Source: Massilia soli (GTDB lineage: Bacteria; Pseudomonadota; Gammaproteobacteria; Burkholderiales; Burkholderiaceae_D). From it: a stretch of 64,000 nucleotides of DNA. Positions 1 to 7,380 of this stretch are shown in pieces. How positions within the stretch are numbered: the stretch's first letter is position 1; each line of letters starts with the position of its first letter. The translations under genes and the position numbers were made by a program. The notes under the pieces are model-generated. The model ran no database searches. It was not told the origin of the DNA and was given only the letters and a program-made list of their open reading frames with translations. The stretch spans positions 899,646 through 963,645 of the forward strand of contig NZ_JAFBIL020000001.1 in assembly GCF_016809835.1 (NCBI RefSeq), given 5' to 3'.

Positions 1-463
1 ACGATGACACCTCGCGCCAGTGGCCCGGCGTTTCGGCGGCGCCCGCCCAGTGTTCGGTAAAAGTGGACGCTTCGCTGCCCTGGCCATCGATGACCATGAC
101 CGCGGCGTCGGCGAACGGCGAGGGATGGAACACGCTGTACGCGTGGGCCAGGTGGTGCGACAGGTGCGCGCGCCTGCAGCCGGGGGCCAGGCGCAGCGAT
201 GCGCCAAGCTCTTGCTCATAGTGCGCGAGGTGGCGCAGTTCAGCGTCGGATGAATAGCACTCGACCAGCACGTCGATCTCGCGGTCCAGTCCGGGCAGGC
301 GCGGCCGGTAGATGCTGGCGATGTCGCCTTGCTTGCCCCAGTGATGCTTTTTACGGGTCAGGCGTTCCTTCTGGATCGCCCATAATAGTGTTGAGCCCTG
401 CATCAGGCAGGCGCTGGCGTCTTGCGTGCGGTTGACGCCCAGTACACGCGGTTCGTTTGTCAT
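1..463 (-). CDS. Carbamoyltransferase, NodU/CmcH family (partial, N-terminal part only)
   Basis: Reading leftwards from an ATG at 463, an open frame of 154 codons runs off the window edge without a stop. The protein starts MTNEPRVLGVNRTQDASACL and contains LSHHLAHAYSVFHPSPF followed by AVMVIDGQGS. These match the N-terminal Kae1-like domain of NodU/CmcH carbamoyltransferases: the VLGVN-x-DASA opening, the metal/nucleotide-binding H-x3-H pair, and the hxDGxG strand. Family members transfer a carbamoyl group from carbamoyl phosphate onto sugars or other secondary-metabolite scaffolds. The substrate cannot be told from this fragment, and the C-terminal YrdC-like half lies outside the window. Family assignment is fairly secure; the pathway is unknown. 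Confidence 0.8.
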   Translation of the reverse strand, partial: MTNEPRVLGVNRTQDASACLMQGSTLLWAIQKERLTRKKHHWGKQGDIASIYRPRLPGLDREIDVLVECYSSDAELRHLAHYEQELGASLRLAPGCRRAHLSHHLAHAYSVFHPSPFADAAVMVIDGQGSEASTFTEHWAGAAETPGHWREVSS

Positions 464-558
464 GTTGTTCTCGTCGGGGCCCTGCCTGGCGGCCGCGCAG
501 CTCGGCGGCGGCGATACCAGTTGGAGCAGGCGCGAGAGCTTTAGTTCGCATCGCTGAA

Positions 559-582
559 GCCGAATCAGCAGTCGGATTCGGC
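559..582. repeat. Short perfect inverted repeat upstream of the carbamoyltransferase
   Basis: GCCGAATC (559-566) and GATTCGGC (575-582) are exact reverse complements separated by 8 bases. The element lies about 95 bp upstream of the carbamoyltransferase start and downstream of the PEP-CTERM gene. No T-tract follows on either strand, so it is not an obvious terminator. It could be an operator or a chance palindrome. Confidence 0.35.
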
Positions 583-595
583 CGCGCGAGGACGT

Positions 596-625
596 AAAAA
601 AGCCCGCGCGGAGCTCCGGCGGGCT
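596..625 (-). terminator. Rho-independent terminator of the PEP-CTERM gene
   Basis: On the minus strand AGCCCGC (625-619) pairs with GCGGGCT (607-601) around an 11-base loop and is followed directly by a run of T (601-596). It lies 20 bp after the stop codon at 645, in the correct orientation. Confidence 0.8.
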
Positions 626-644
626 GATGCTGGCGCGGTGCGTT

Positions 645-1247
645 TCAGGCCGGCTTACGCGCTGCCCTGCGGCGGTACGCCAACGCAAAACCGAGCGCGC
701 CCAGGCCGACCAGCAGCAGCGATGCCGGTTCCGGTACTTCGCTGGCGCTGACGTCGGCGTCCAGTGTGTTGAGCGTGAACATCCAGCTCGACAGGCCGCC
801 TGTGTTGTTATTGAACTGAAGATCGGCAATGCCGGCCGCCGACAGCGAGAAGGCGCCGCCGAATCCGACGAAGCCGGTCTGCAGCAGCTCGCCGGCCGTG
901 TTGAACGCGGAGAAGTAGGTGTGGCCGGCGCCCGACAATTCGACACCCTCGTTGAAGAAGTTGAACGATACGTCACTGGCAAGGCCATCGAAACGCAGGT
1001 TCAGGATCTGGGCGGTTTCGTAATCGCCGCCGGCGCTGTTGGTCAGGCCAAGGCTGTCGAATCCGCCGATCACCGGCGCACCGCCCGGGCCGGGTCCGCC
1101 GATCAGCGAGAACGTCACGCCCGGAATCTGGTTGGTGATGGCGGTACCCACCGCGAAATCAGCGAAATTGATGGAAACAGGGGCCGCGATGGCGCTCGAC
1201 GCGAAGCACGCGGCCGCGCTGATCATCCCGATGGCTTTCTTGAACAT
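645..1247 (-). CDS. PEP-CTERM sorting domain-containing secreted protein
   Basis: The 200-residue protein has a signal peptide (MFKKAIGMISAAACFASSAIAA) and a Gly/Asn/Ser-rich beta-type body. Its C-terminus carries the PEP-CTERM signature: VPEP at about residue 178, a hydrophobic helix (ASLLLVGLGALGFALAY) and a basic tail RRRAARK. PEP-CTERM proteins are exported and then processed and anchored by an exosortase (EpsH/XrtA type), usually in bacteria making exopolysaccharide or biofilm; no exosortase gene is in this window. The gene stands alone with its own terminator. The body has no family I recognise, so its extracellular role is unknown. Confidence 0.88.
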   Translation of the reverse strand: MFKKAIGMISAAACFASSAIAAPVSINFADFAVGTAITNQIPGVTFSLIGGPGPGGAPVIGGFDSLGLTNSAGGDYETAQILNLRFDGLASDVSFNFFNEGVELSGAGHTYFSAFNTAGELLQTGFVGFGGAFSLSAAGIADLQFNNNTGGLSSWMFTLNTLDADVSASEVPEPASLLLVGLGALGFALAYRRRAARKPA

Positions 1248-1275
1248 GACATACCTGCAGATAAGTTTGATAAAT

Positions 1276-1296
1276 GCATAAAAGCAATTTTTATGC
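1276..1296. promoter_or_regulatory. Inverted repeat in the upstream region of the PEP-CTERM gene
   Basis: GCATAAAA (1276-1283) and TTTTATGC (1289-1296) are exact inverted repeats separated by 5 bases, about 29 bp upstream of the start codon at 1247. This is where an operator or a 5'-UTR hairpin would lie. The role is inferred from position only. Confidence 0.35.
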
Positions 1297-1443
1297 CCTG
1301 AATCGGATGTTGAATGAAATCAAGCCCTTACCGCGCGCGTCCCTCGCTTCGCCAGGCTCATCTGTAAGATTCGTCGACATCGCTGCACAGTGGCATTGCC
1401 GGCGGTATGATGTCCACACTTCTACATTGAAGGCATTCGCGAC

Positions 1444-2262
1444 ATGCTAAAAAGCCCCCTTTCATTCAGCCCCGTAATGGACCCGCGTACCGACCCCGAT
1501 CCGCTGACCTTCGTGTTCAACGGCGGCAAGTTGTTGATGCGCGAGGACAGCCTGAGCTTGCCGGACCTGTTTGTTGCCGCCGCAGCAGGAGCGGACGCGC
1601 AACACTTGCAGCCGGTCGGCATGTTCGGCGACCGCTACTGCCAGACCGCATGGGTAGAAGGCGATCCGGCTCCTCCCGACGGCTATGCGTGGCGCGGCTT
1701 GCGCTCGCTGTTCGGCGCCGTCGATGAAGACTTGCTGGCAATCGCCGGGCGCGCCTCGCAAATCGCCGAGTGGGCGCGCACCCACCGCTTTTGCGGCGCC
1801 TGCGCGTCGCCAATGGAACGGCTCGGCGGCGAGCGCTGCTTCAAGTGCGTCAAGTGCGGCATGGCCGCCTACCCGCGCATCTCGCCGGCGATGATGGTGC
1901 TGATCCGCAAGGGCGACGCCTACCTGATGGCGATGCATATTGCCTCGCCGAGCAAGCGTTTCACGCCGCTGGCGGGGTTCCTGGAAGCCGGGGAGTCGAT
2001 CGAGGAGGCGGTGCACCGCGAGGTGTACGAGGAAGTCGGCCTGCGCGTGCACAACCTGAAGTATTTCTCGAGCCAGTCCTGGCCTTTCCCGCATTCGCTG
2101 ATGATCGCGTTTACCGCCGATTACCTGGACGGCGACATCCGCATCGACGCCAACGAGCTGTCCGAGGCACGCTGGTTCGGGCCGAACGACGAATGGCCCG
2201 AACGCGTGCCGCACATCTCTATTTCAAGCGTTCTGGTCGACGCTCACCGGCCGCGCAGCTGA
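1444..2262 (+). CDS. nudC: NAD(+)/NADH diphosphatase, Nudix family
   Basis: The 272-residue protein has the NudC layout. An N-terminal domain is followed by a four-Cys zinc ribbon (C117, C120, C135, C138, the same spacing as in E. coli NudC) and a Nudix hydrolase domain. The Nudix box runs from about residue 178 (GFLEAGESIEEAVHREVYEE), and the NudC-specific SQSWPFPHS motif follows, which in this family determines NADH preference. NudC hydrolyses NADH/NAD to nicotinamide mononucleotide and AMP and can remove NAD caps from RNA 5' ends. It is cytoplasmic and looks like a single gene. Its last 39 bp overlap the 3' end of the convergent gene at 2224-3096, which is unusual but both frames look real. 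Confidence 0.93.
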   Translation: MLKSPLSFSPVMDPRTDPDPLTFVFNGGKLLMREDSLSLPDLFVAAAAGADAQHLQPVGMFGDRYCQTAWVEGDPAPPDGYAWRGLRSLFGAVDEDLLAIAGRASQIAEWARTHRFCGACASPMERLGGERCFKCVKCGMAAYPRISPAMMVLIRKGDAYLMAMHIASPSKRFTPLAGFLEAGESIEEAVHREVYEEVGLRVHNLKYFSSQSWPFPHSLMIAFTADYLDGDIRIDANELSEARWFGPNDEWPERVPHISISSVLVDAHRPRS

Positions 2263-3096
2263 CGGTTCTTGCTTGCTGCGCTGCTGGGGCTTCTCGCCGG
2301 TGCCTCGGATCTGCACGGTGCGCTGCAAGAGGTCGAACCAGAACGGCGCGCCGAATAGCGCGGTCGATGCCGTCAACAGCCAGCCCGCCACCTGCATCGC
2401 GAAGGCGCCGTCGACCTGGGCCGGAAAGCTTTGCCAGCCGATTGGCAGGGTCATCAGCGCGCTGACGGCGCCCTTGTCGATCGCATCGGCCGACAGGTGC
2501 GCGGCCAGCGTCGGTTGCTGCCACAGCGTGCTGAAGAGGTGGATGCTGTCGATGTTGAACAGGATCGCCAGCAGCAGCGACAAGGCCAGGCTGACCATCA
2601 GCGACTTGCGCTTGTAAGCCCCCGAAACGAGCTCCATGGCGCTGTCGAACCAGCCGGCGATGCCAGCCTGGAGGCTGGCCAGGTCGCCATTGGCTTGCTG
2701 GTAAATGCTTTGCAGCGCGCGCCGTACCTGCTCGTCGCCGACCGCATCGATGTCGCGGCCAAGCTGGACCCAGTTGCCGGGCAGGGTCTGGATGGTGTCG
2801 AGCATGGCGATGGCAAACAGCTTCGGTTCGATATACGATGGCTTGAACTTCAGCGCGCGCTCGTCGGCGGCGGTACCGTCGTCATGCGGGTTGACCAGCG
2901 CATGGCTGTACAGCGCGCGCGCCAGCCCGCTGTAGTGGGGGTCGTTGAGCATGGTCTTGACGCCGTCGAGCAGGGTGCGGGCGCGCAGGCGCAGCAGCGA
3001 GGCGAGCGCCTCCTGGACGGTGCTGACGATCAGCGCCACCGCGGCGTAGCAAAAGGTAAGGCCAATTGCCACTTCCAATACAGTGCTTCCAAACAT
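2224..3096 (-). CDS. Membrane protein of unknown function
   Basis: The 290-residue protein starts at the ATG at 3096, which has a GGAGAAAGCC ribosome-binding sequence; the frame is open further upstream but without such support. An N-terminal hydrophobic segment (TVLEVAIGLTFCYAAVALIV) is followed by a soluble stretch, then a membrane segment near residues 160-180 (SLMVSLALSLLLAILFNI), and another hydrophobic segment near residue 245 (AGWLLTASTALFGAPFWFDL). I do not recognise a named family. The gene is convergent with nudC and divergent from folE, so it is probably monocistronic. Confidence 0.75.
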   Translation of the reverse strand: MFGSTVLEVAIGLTFCYAAVALIVSTVQEALASLLRLRARTLLDGVKTMLNDPHYSGLARALYSHALVNPHDDGTAADERALKFKPSYIEPKLFAIAMLDTIQTLPGNWVQLGRDIDAVGDEQVRRALQSIYQQANGDLASLQAGIAGWFDSAMELVSGAYKRKSLMVSLALSLLLAILFNIDSIHLFSTLWQQPTLAAHLSADAIDKGAVSALMTLPIGWQSFPAQVDGAFAMQVAGWLLTASTALFGAPFWFDLLQRTVQIRGTGEKPQQRSKQEPSAARPVSVDQNA

Positions 3097-3292
3097 GGCT
3101 TTCTCCCGAGTGGACTGACATGTATTGACGCTAGCGCGGAGCCGGTCTTGATGAGTCCGGTTAGCGCAATAAACAGCGTCGCCATCGGTGCAAATGACCC
3201 GCAGTGGCTCAGTCGAAGGGAGGCTGCTGCCGGTCAGGCCTCCGCATTTTCTATATACTGTCGGCAATCGAAATATTTAGGGTTAAGAATAT

Positions 3293-3859
3293 ATGTCCAA
3301 GGAAACCTTCTCCGAGCAAGACTGGCGCCGCCTGCTGTCCAGCCTGGGCGAAGACCCGGACCGCCCTGGCCTTGTGGAAACGCCGCACCGCGTCGCCAAG
3401 GCCTGGAAGCACTGGACTTCGGGCTACGACCAGGACCCGGTCGAGCTGCTGAAGGCGTTCGAAGACGGCGCCGAGCAGTACAACGAGCTGATCGTGGTGC
3501 GCGGCATCCCGGTCTACAGCCACTGCGAGCACCACCTGGCGCCTTTCTTCGGCAAGGCAACGATCGGCTATCTGCCAAACGGCAAGATTGTCGGCCTGTC
3601 CAAGCTGACCCGGCTGGTCGACTGCTTCTCCAAGCGCCTGCAGGTGCAGGAACGGATGACGATCCAGATCGCCAACGCGCTGATGGAAGTGCTGGAACCG
3701 AAAGCGGTCGGCGTGGTCATCAAGTGCCGCCACCTGTGCATGGAAAGCCGCGGCATCCGCACGCCGGGCGAAGAGACCATTACGTCGGCGATGCTCGGCG
3801 AACTGCAGCCGAACCTGGGGCTGCGTACCGAATTCCTCGCGCTGGCGCGGGACGCGTAG
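3293..3859 (+). CDS. folE: GTP cyclohydrolase I
   Basis: The 188-residue protein matches FolE (GTP cyclohydrolase I), the first enzyme of tetrahydrofolate synthesis, which converts GTP to 7,8-dihydroneopterin triphosphate. The signature VYSHCEHHLAPFFGKATIGY gives the zinc ligands Cys and His, and RHLCMESRG supplies the third zinc-binding Cys. DPDRPGLVETPHRVAKAW is the typical N-terminal helix motif and SKLTRLVDCFSKRLQVQERM the central active-site region. Length is normal for the short form. A thioredoxin-fold gene follows after only 5 bp and is probably co-transcribed. Confidence 0.96.
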   Translation: MSKETFSEQDWRRLLSSLGEDPDRPGLVETPHRVAKAWKHWTSGYDQDPVELLKAFEDGAEQYNELIVVRGIPVYSHCEHHLAPFFGKATIGYLPNGKIVGLSKLTRLVDCFSKRLQVQERMTIQIANALMEVLEPKAVGVVIKCRHLCMESRGIRTPGEETITSAMLGELQPNLGLRTEFLALARDA

Positions 3860-3864
3860 GCCGG

Positions 3865-5256
3865 ATGGCTGAACTCAACTGGTTCGAGGGCGATGCGGCC
3901 GCCGCCTTTGCGCAGGCGCAGGCGCTGGACCGCCCGCTGTTCCTGTACTGGGGCGCGCAGTGGTGCCCGCCGTGCAACCGTATCAAGTCGACCACGTTCG
4001 CGCGGGCCGACTTCGCCGAACTGGCCGGCTCGTTCGTCGCGCTGCACATCGACGGCGACGCCCCGGGCGCCCAGCAGCTTGCCGCCCAGTACAAGCTGCG
4101 CAGCTATCCCACCCTGGTGGTATTCAAACCGGACGGCACCGAAGTTACCCGCTTGCCGTGCGAAGTGTCGGGCGCGCGCTTTGTCCGCACGCTCGGGCTG
4201 GCGCTGCGCGCCACCTACACGGTCGCCCAGTCGCTCAGCGCCGCGCTGTCGCGCGAACGGCGCCTGGCCGACGACGAGTGGCGCCTGCTCAGTTTTTACG
4301 CCTGGGACACCGACGAACACCAGGTACTGAAGAACCTCGATTTCGCCGCCGCCCTGGCCAGCATGACGCGCGCCTGCACCCTGCCGCACGCCGGCCTGCG
4401 CCTCGAGTGGCACGCGCTTCACGCGGCGGCGATGGGCGGCAAAGCCGGCATCGACCAGCGCACCGTGATTTCCCGCATCGGCGCCGCGCTGGCCGACCCG
4501 AACACGGTGTGCGCCCAGATGGACCTGGTAATCACCTACGCGGTCGACCTGGTCCGTTTCCTGACCGAGCCCGGCTCGGAAGCGCGCATCGCCTTTGCGC
4601 AAACCTGGGCCGCCGCGCTGGAAGCGCTGGAATCGGACACCACGCTCGACCTGACCGACCAGTTGTCGGCGCTGCGCGTGCGGGTCAGGCTGGCGCGGCT
4701 GGGCGCGCCGATCGACGGCATGGCCGCGCTGGCGCGCGCACGCGTCGCGGCCGCCCTTGCCGCGGTCAGCGAGCCGGCCCTGCGCCACGCCGTGCTCAAT
4801 ACCGGGGCCGGCATCCTGGCCGACGCCGGCCTGCTGGACGAGGCCGACGCACTGCTGGCCGGCGCACTGGGGCAGTCCCATTCGCCGTTCTATTTCATGC
4901 ACTCGCTCGCAACAATCTCCAAGAAACGCGGCGACCCGGCGCGCGCCATCGACTGGTACGAGCAAGCCTGGGCGGGCGCGCGCGGCAGCGCCACGCGGCT
5001 GCAATGGGGCGCCACCTACCTGCAGGGCCTGGTGGACTTCGCCCCGCATGACATCGCGCGTATCGAGCTGCTGTCCGGCCAGATCATGAGTGAACTGTCG
5101 GACATGGTGGGGCCGGCCAGCCAGCGCAACGGTACGCAGCTGGCGCAGATCGCCGGCAAGCTCGGCGTCTGGACCGGGCGCGGCGAGCGCGCACTGGCGC
5201 TGCGCCAGATGGCCGTGGACCTGGCCGGGCAGGGCGAGCGGCGCAACGACCGCTAG
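3865..5256 (+). CDS. Thioredoxin-fold protein with long helical C-terminal region
   Basis: The start is the ATG at 3865, five bases after folE; the same frame stays open far upstream but that part is antisense to other genes. Residues 1-110 form a thioredoxin-like domain with the redox motif WCPPC near residue 34 and the cis-proline segment SYPTLVVF. The remaining 350 residues are Ala/Leu/Arg-rich and helical, in the style of a TPR-like region (for example AIDWYEQAWAGARGSATRLQ). There is no signal peptide, so a cytoplasmic disulfide reductase or chaperone-like role is likely. The partner is not known. The total of 463 residues is much longer than a simple thioredoxin. Confidence 0.85.
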   Translation: MAELNWFEGDAAAAFAQAQALDRPLFLYWGAQWCPPCNRIKSTTFARADFAELAGSFVALHIDGDAPGAQQLAAQYKLRSYPTLVVFKPDGTEVTRLPCEVSGARFVRTLGLALRATYTVAQSLSAALSRERRLADDEWRLLSFYAWDTDEHQVLKNLDFAAALASMTRACTLPHAGLRLEWHALHAAAMGGKAGIDQRTVISRIGAALADPNTVCAQMDLVITYAVDLVRFLTEPGSEARIAFAQTWAAALEALESDTTLDLTDQLSALRVRVRLARLGAPIDGMAALARARVAAALAAVSEPALRHAVLNTGAGILADAGLLDEADALLAGALGQSHSPFYFMHSLATISKKRGDPARAIDWYEQAWAGARGSATRLQWGATYLQGLVDFAPHDIARIELLSGQIMSELSDMVGPASQRNGTQLAQIAGKLGVWTGRGERALALRQMAVDLAGQGERRNDR

Positions 5257-5309
5257 CGGTTTTTTCGGCGTTGGACGGGGGTTGACGGGAACCTGTTCCT
5301 TATTTTTGT

Positions 5310-5327
5310 CTCAAATGATCATTTGAG
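5310..5327. promoter_or_regulatory. 18-bp perfect palindrome just upstream of the isolated transposase-domain gene
   Basis: CTCAAATGATCATTTGAG is a perfect 18-bp palindrome ending 10 bp before the start codon at 5337. A symmetric site this close to a start is typical of an operator for a dimeric repressor. It could instead be a target site or terminal remnant of the element that brought the gene. The symmetry is seen directly; function is inferred. Confidence 0.5.
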
Positions 5328-5336
5328 GCGAAAGCG

Positions 5337-5666
5337 ATGGCCAGACCCGAATTCGCGACTGACATCTCGCGCGAGGAATTCGACGCCGTACGCGGCATGC
5401 TGGAAGCGGCGCGCCGCAAGACGCGGCCACGTAAGCACGACCTGTACGACGTCTTCAACGCCATGCTGTATTTTCTCGACACCGGCACCGCCTGGCGCAG
5501 CTTGCCGAAGGAATTTCCTCCATGGCGCACGGTCCACGAATACTTTACGCAATGGACCATGGCGCGCGAAGGCGAGCGATCCTTGCTCGAGCTGGCGCTG
5601 GAAAAAGCCGGCCGCCCCAAGGCCATGGCGCGCTTGAAGGAATTACTCGAACGCCGCACGGTGTAG
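5337..5666 (+). CDS. Isolated IS5-type transposase N-terminal domain protein (DUF4096-like)
   Basis: The 109-residue protein contains LYDVFNAMLYFLDTGTAWRS followed by LPKEFPPWRTVHEYFTQW. This is the N-terminal domain that precedes the DDE domain in IS5/IS1182-like transposases. No DDE domain follows in any frame: downstream is a short repeat and then a minus-strand lipoprotein gene. The reading frame is intact and ends cleanly, so it is either a remnant with a fortuitous stop or a stand-alone, possibly domesticated, DNA-binding domain. A perfect 18-bp palindrome lies just upstream. It has AAAGCG before the ATG but no strong Shine-Dalgarno sequence. Confidence 0.7.
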   Translation: MARPEFATDISREEFDAVRGMLEAARRKTRPRKHDLYDVFNAMLYFLDTGTAWRSLPKEFPPWRTVHEYFTQWTMAREGERSLLELALEKAGRPKAMARLKELLERRTV

Positions 5667-5694
5667 GGCGGATAAGCACGGGCGCGCATCCGCC
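5663..5694. repeat. Dispersed repeat, TAGGGCGGATRAG...CATCCGCC type
   Basis: TAGGGCGGATAAGCACGGGC followed by GCGCATCCGCC is one copy of the short imperfect palindrome that recurs at about 12380, 39061, 39157 and 55101. It immediately follows the stop codon of the transposase-domain gene. Confidence 0.7.
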
Positions 5695-5754
5695 AAAGCC
5701 GCCGCAGATGTGGCGGCGGCCAATGAAGGTTCGACCGGGTGTGCCGCCTGTGTC

Positions 5755-6162
5755 TCAGCCCGGCGCGGCCGCCTTTTCGAACACATACTTGCCACTGTCA
5801 TCCATCCTGAACACGCCGACCGGCTGGCCCAGCGCCTCGGGTGCCGGGGTCGGCAACAAGGTGCAGTTCTGCGTTTCGAGCTGCCACATGCGCTCGCCGG
5901 AGCGCAAGCTGAACACATTGTCACCGGCCTCGAACAGCTCCAGTTCCATTTCGGCCTGGGGCAGTTCGCCAAAGTTGAACTGCCGCTGGCAGTCCGGCCA
6001 GCGCGCGGCGACGACGGTGACGCCGACCGTCTTCTTCCAGAAATAGTCCTGCGCCACGCGCACGCTCAGCGTGTGCTCGTTGCCGTTGATGTAGTGCGAA
6101 GCCGAGTCCTTGACGCAACCAGCCAGCACCAACGGCGCCAGCAATACCCATGTCCCGCGCAT
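5755..6162 (-). CDS. Lipoprotein of unknown function
   Basis: The 135-residue protein has a lipoprotein signal peptide (MRGTWVLLAPLVLAGC, lipobox LAGC with Cys16). The mature part is about 120 residues, beta-rich and acidic, with two further cysteines (ARWPDCQRQF and ETQNCTLL) that could form a disulfide. I do not recognise the family. It is transcribed in the same direction as the LpxR-like gene 62 bp upstream and may share its transcript, which would fit an envelope role, but that is inference. Confidence 0.72.
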   Translation of the reverse strand: MRGTWVLLAPLVLAGCVKDSASHYINGNEHTLSVRVAQDYFWKKTVGVTVVAARWPDCQRQFNFGELPQAEMELELFEAGDNVFSLRSGERMWQLETQNCTLLPTPAPEALGQPVGVFRMDDSGKYVFEKAAAPG

Positions 6163-6224
6163 GTAAGCTTTCCTCGAAAGTAGTCAGCGCAGTATAAGGC
6201 GGTGCTTGTCCCGTTGCAACAAGC

Positions 6225-7289
6225 TCAGAATTCGGTGCCGACGGTGATCGCCGCGATACGGTGGCGCGGCACCGGAATCGACGAGCGGAACTCGCGCGAG
6301 CGGCGCGTGACCTTGAACTGCAGGAACCACGGGCCATGGCTGGCGCTGCGCGTGTCGGGGAAGTCGATACGCGTCCCCACCATCAGGTCGGTCACGACCT
6401 TGCGCCGCTGGACCGAGGGATCGTCGCGCCACATGCGCCCGTCGAGGAAGATGTTGCGTCCCATCAGCCGCGTTTCGACGACCGCAAACGCCGTGCATTG
6501 CAGCCATTTCAGCATGCAGGTGGTCGTGCCGATCGCGTCCTGCACCAGCTTGTTGCCGATGCCGGGAGGCGGTGGCGAGACGGCCGGCAGGTCCTTGCCG
6601 ACCACCACCGCCAGCCCTGCCGCCGCGTAGGTCATGGTGTTGCCCGCTGCCAGGCGCCAGTAGCCGGCGGTGTTGAGCTGGACATCGCCCGGAAGCGCCA
6701 GCGACAGGCTGTCGAGCGCAGTGCGCCGCTCGGCGCTGGCCATCAGCGCGAGCGACCCGCCGATCTGGTTGTGCCAGCCCCTGGGCTCGGGACGGTCCAT
6801 GATCTTGTGGAAGAGTTTCTGCGCGTCTTCAGACAGCGAGGCCGGCCCGGTCACCCCCACCTGCGCGCTCAGCGTCGTCAGGGTGCGTTGGTCGGGCGAC
6901 AGCAGCGCGTAGGCATGTTCGACGTACAGCAAGCCTGCCCACGGCCGGTCCTCCGGCTGGGGCTGGGCAATCGTGATGTCGCGCGGGGTGTACATCAGCT
7001 GGCCGTAGTTGGTCTGGCTGGTCAGGAAAACGCTGTCTTCGCAGCCGAGCCAGGCGCAGGCGCGCCGCGTGAGCGCCTTGGCGAACTCGCCGCGCCGGTC
7101 GCGCGAGCGCTTGATCGACAGCTGCACGCCATTGGTATAAAAGCGGTCGCTATCGAAGAACGAATCGTTCTCGTAGGTGCCGAAATGGACGGTCTCTTGC
7201 TGCGGCACCGGCGCTTGTGCATGGGCCGCACCGCAGGCGAGCAATGCAAGGCCCGCGCACCAGCGCGGGTGGAAGGAAAACAGCGACAT
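6225..7289 (-). CDS. Lipid A deacylase LpxR-family outer-membrane protein
   Basis: The 354-residue protein has a signal peptide ending AACGAAHAQ. The first strands of the mature part read TYENDSFFDSDRFYTNGVQL, and DRPWAGLLYVEHAY follows; both are characteristic of the LpxR/DUF2219 family. LpxR is a 12-stranded outer-membrane barrel that removes the 3'-acyloxyacyl chain from lipid A in a Ca-dependent way. The N-terminal NDxxF region carries the conserved Asn and Asp of the active site. The C-terminus ends in aromatic F, as expected for a barrel protein. Family membership is good; actual lipid A activity is not proven, since many DUF2219 proteins are uncharacterised. Confidence 0.85.
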   Translation of the reverse strand: MSLFSFHPRWCAGLALLACGAAHAQAPVPQQETVHFGTYENDSFFDSDRFYTNGVQLSIKRSRDRRGEFAKALTRRACAWLGCEDSVFLTSQTNYGQLMYTPRDITIAQPQPEDRPWAGLLYVEHAYALLSPDQRTLTTLSAQVGVTGPASLSEDAQKLFHKIMDRPEPRGWHNQIGGSLALMASAERRTALDSLSLALPGDVQLNTAGYWRLAAGNTMTYAAAGLAVVVGKDLPAVSPPPPGIGNKLVQDAIGTTTCMLKWLQCTAFAVVETRLMGRNIFLDGRMWRDDPSVQRRKVVTDLMVGTRIDFPDTRSASHGPWFLQFKVTRRSREFRSSIPVPRHRIAAITVGTEF

Positions 7290-7380
7290 GGCCGCACCGC
7301 CTTTCCGTTTCGTGACTACTGATCAGTCCGATTGTAGGCGTGCAACTTTCCCCGGTCTTGCCGTGGGTCATATCCACCGT

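Noticed and set aside
2431..3864. Upstream part of the long open frame that continues into the thioredoxin-fold gene
   Set aside because: It is antisense to the membrane-protein gene and out of frame with folE; protein character is poor and a clear start with correct spacing exists at 3865.
5249..5265. Possible terminator after the thioredoxin-fold gene (ACCGCTAGCGGT plus T5)
   Set aside because: The stem is only 4 bp with a 4-base loop, too weak to call with confidence.
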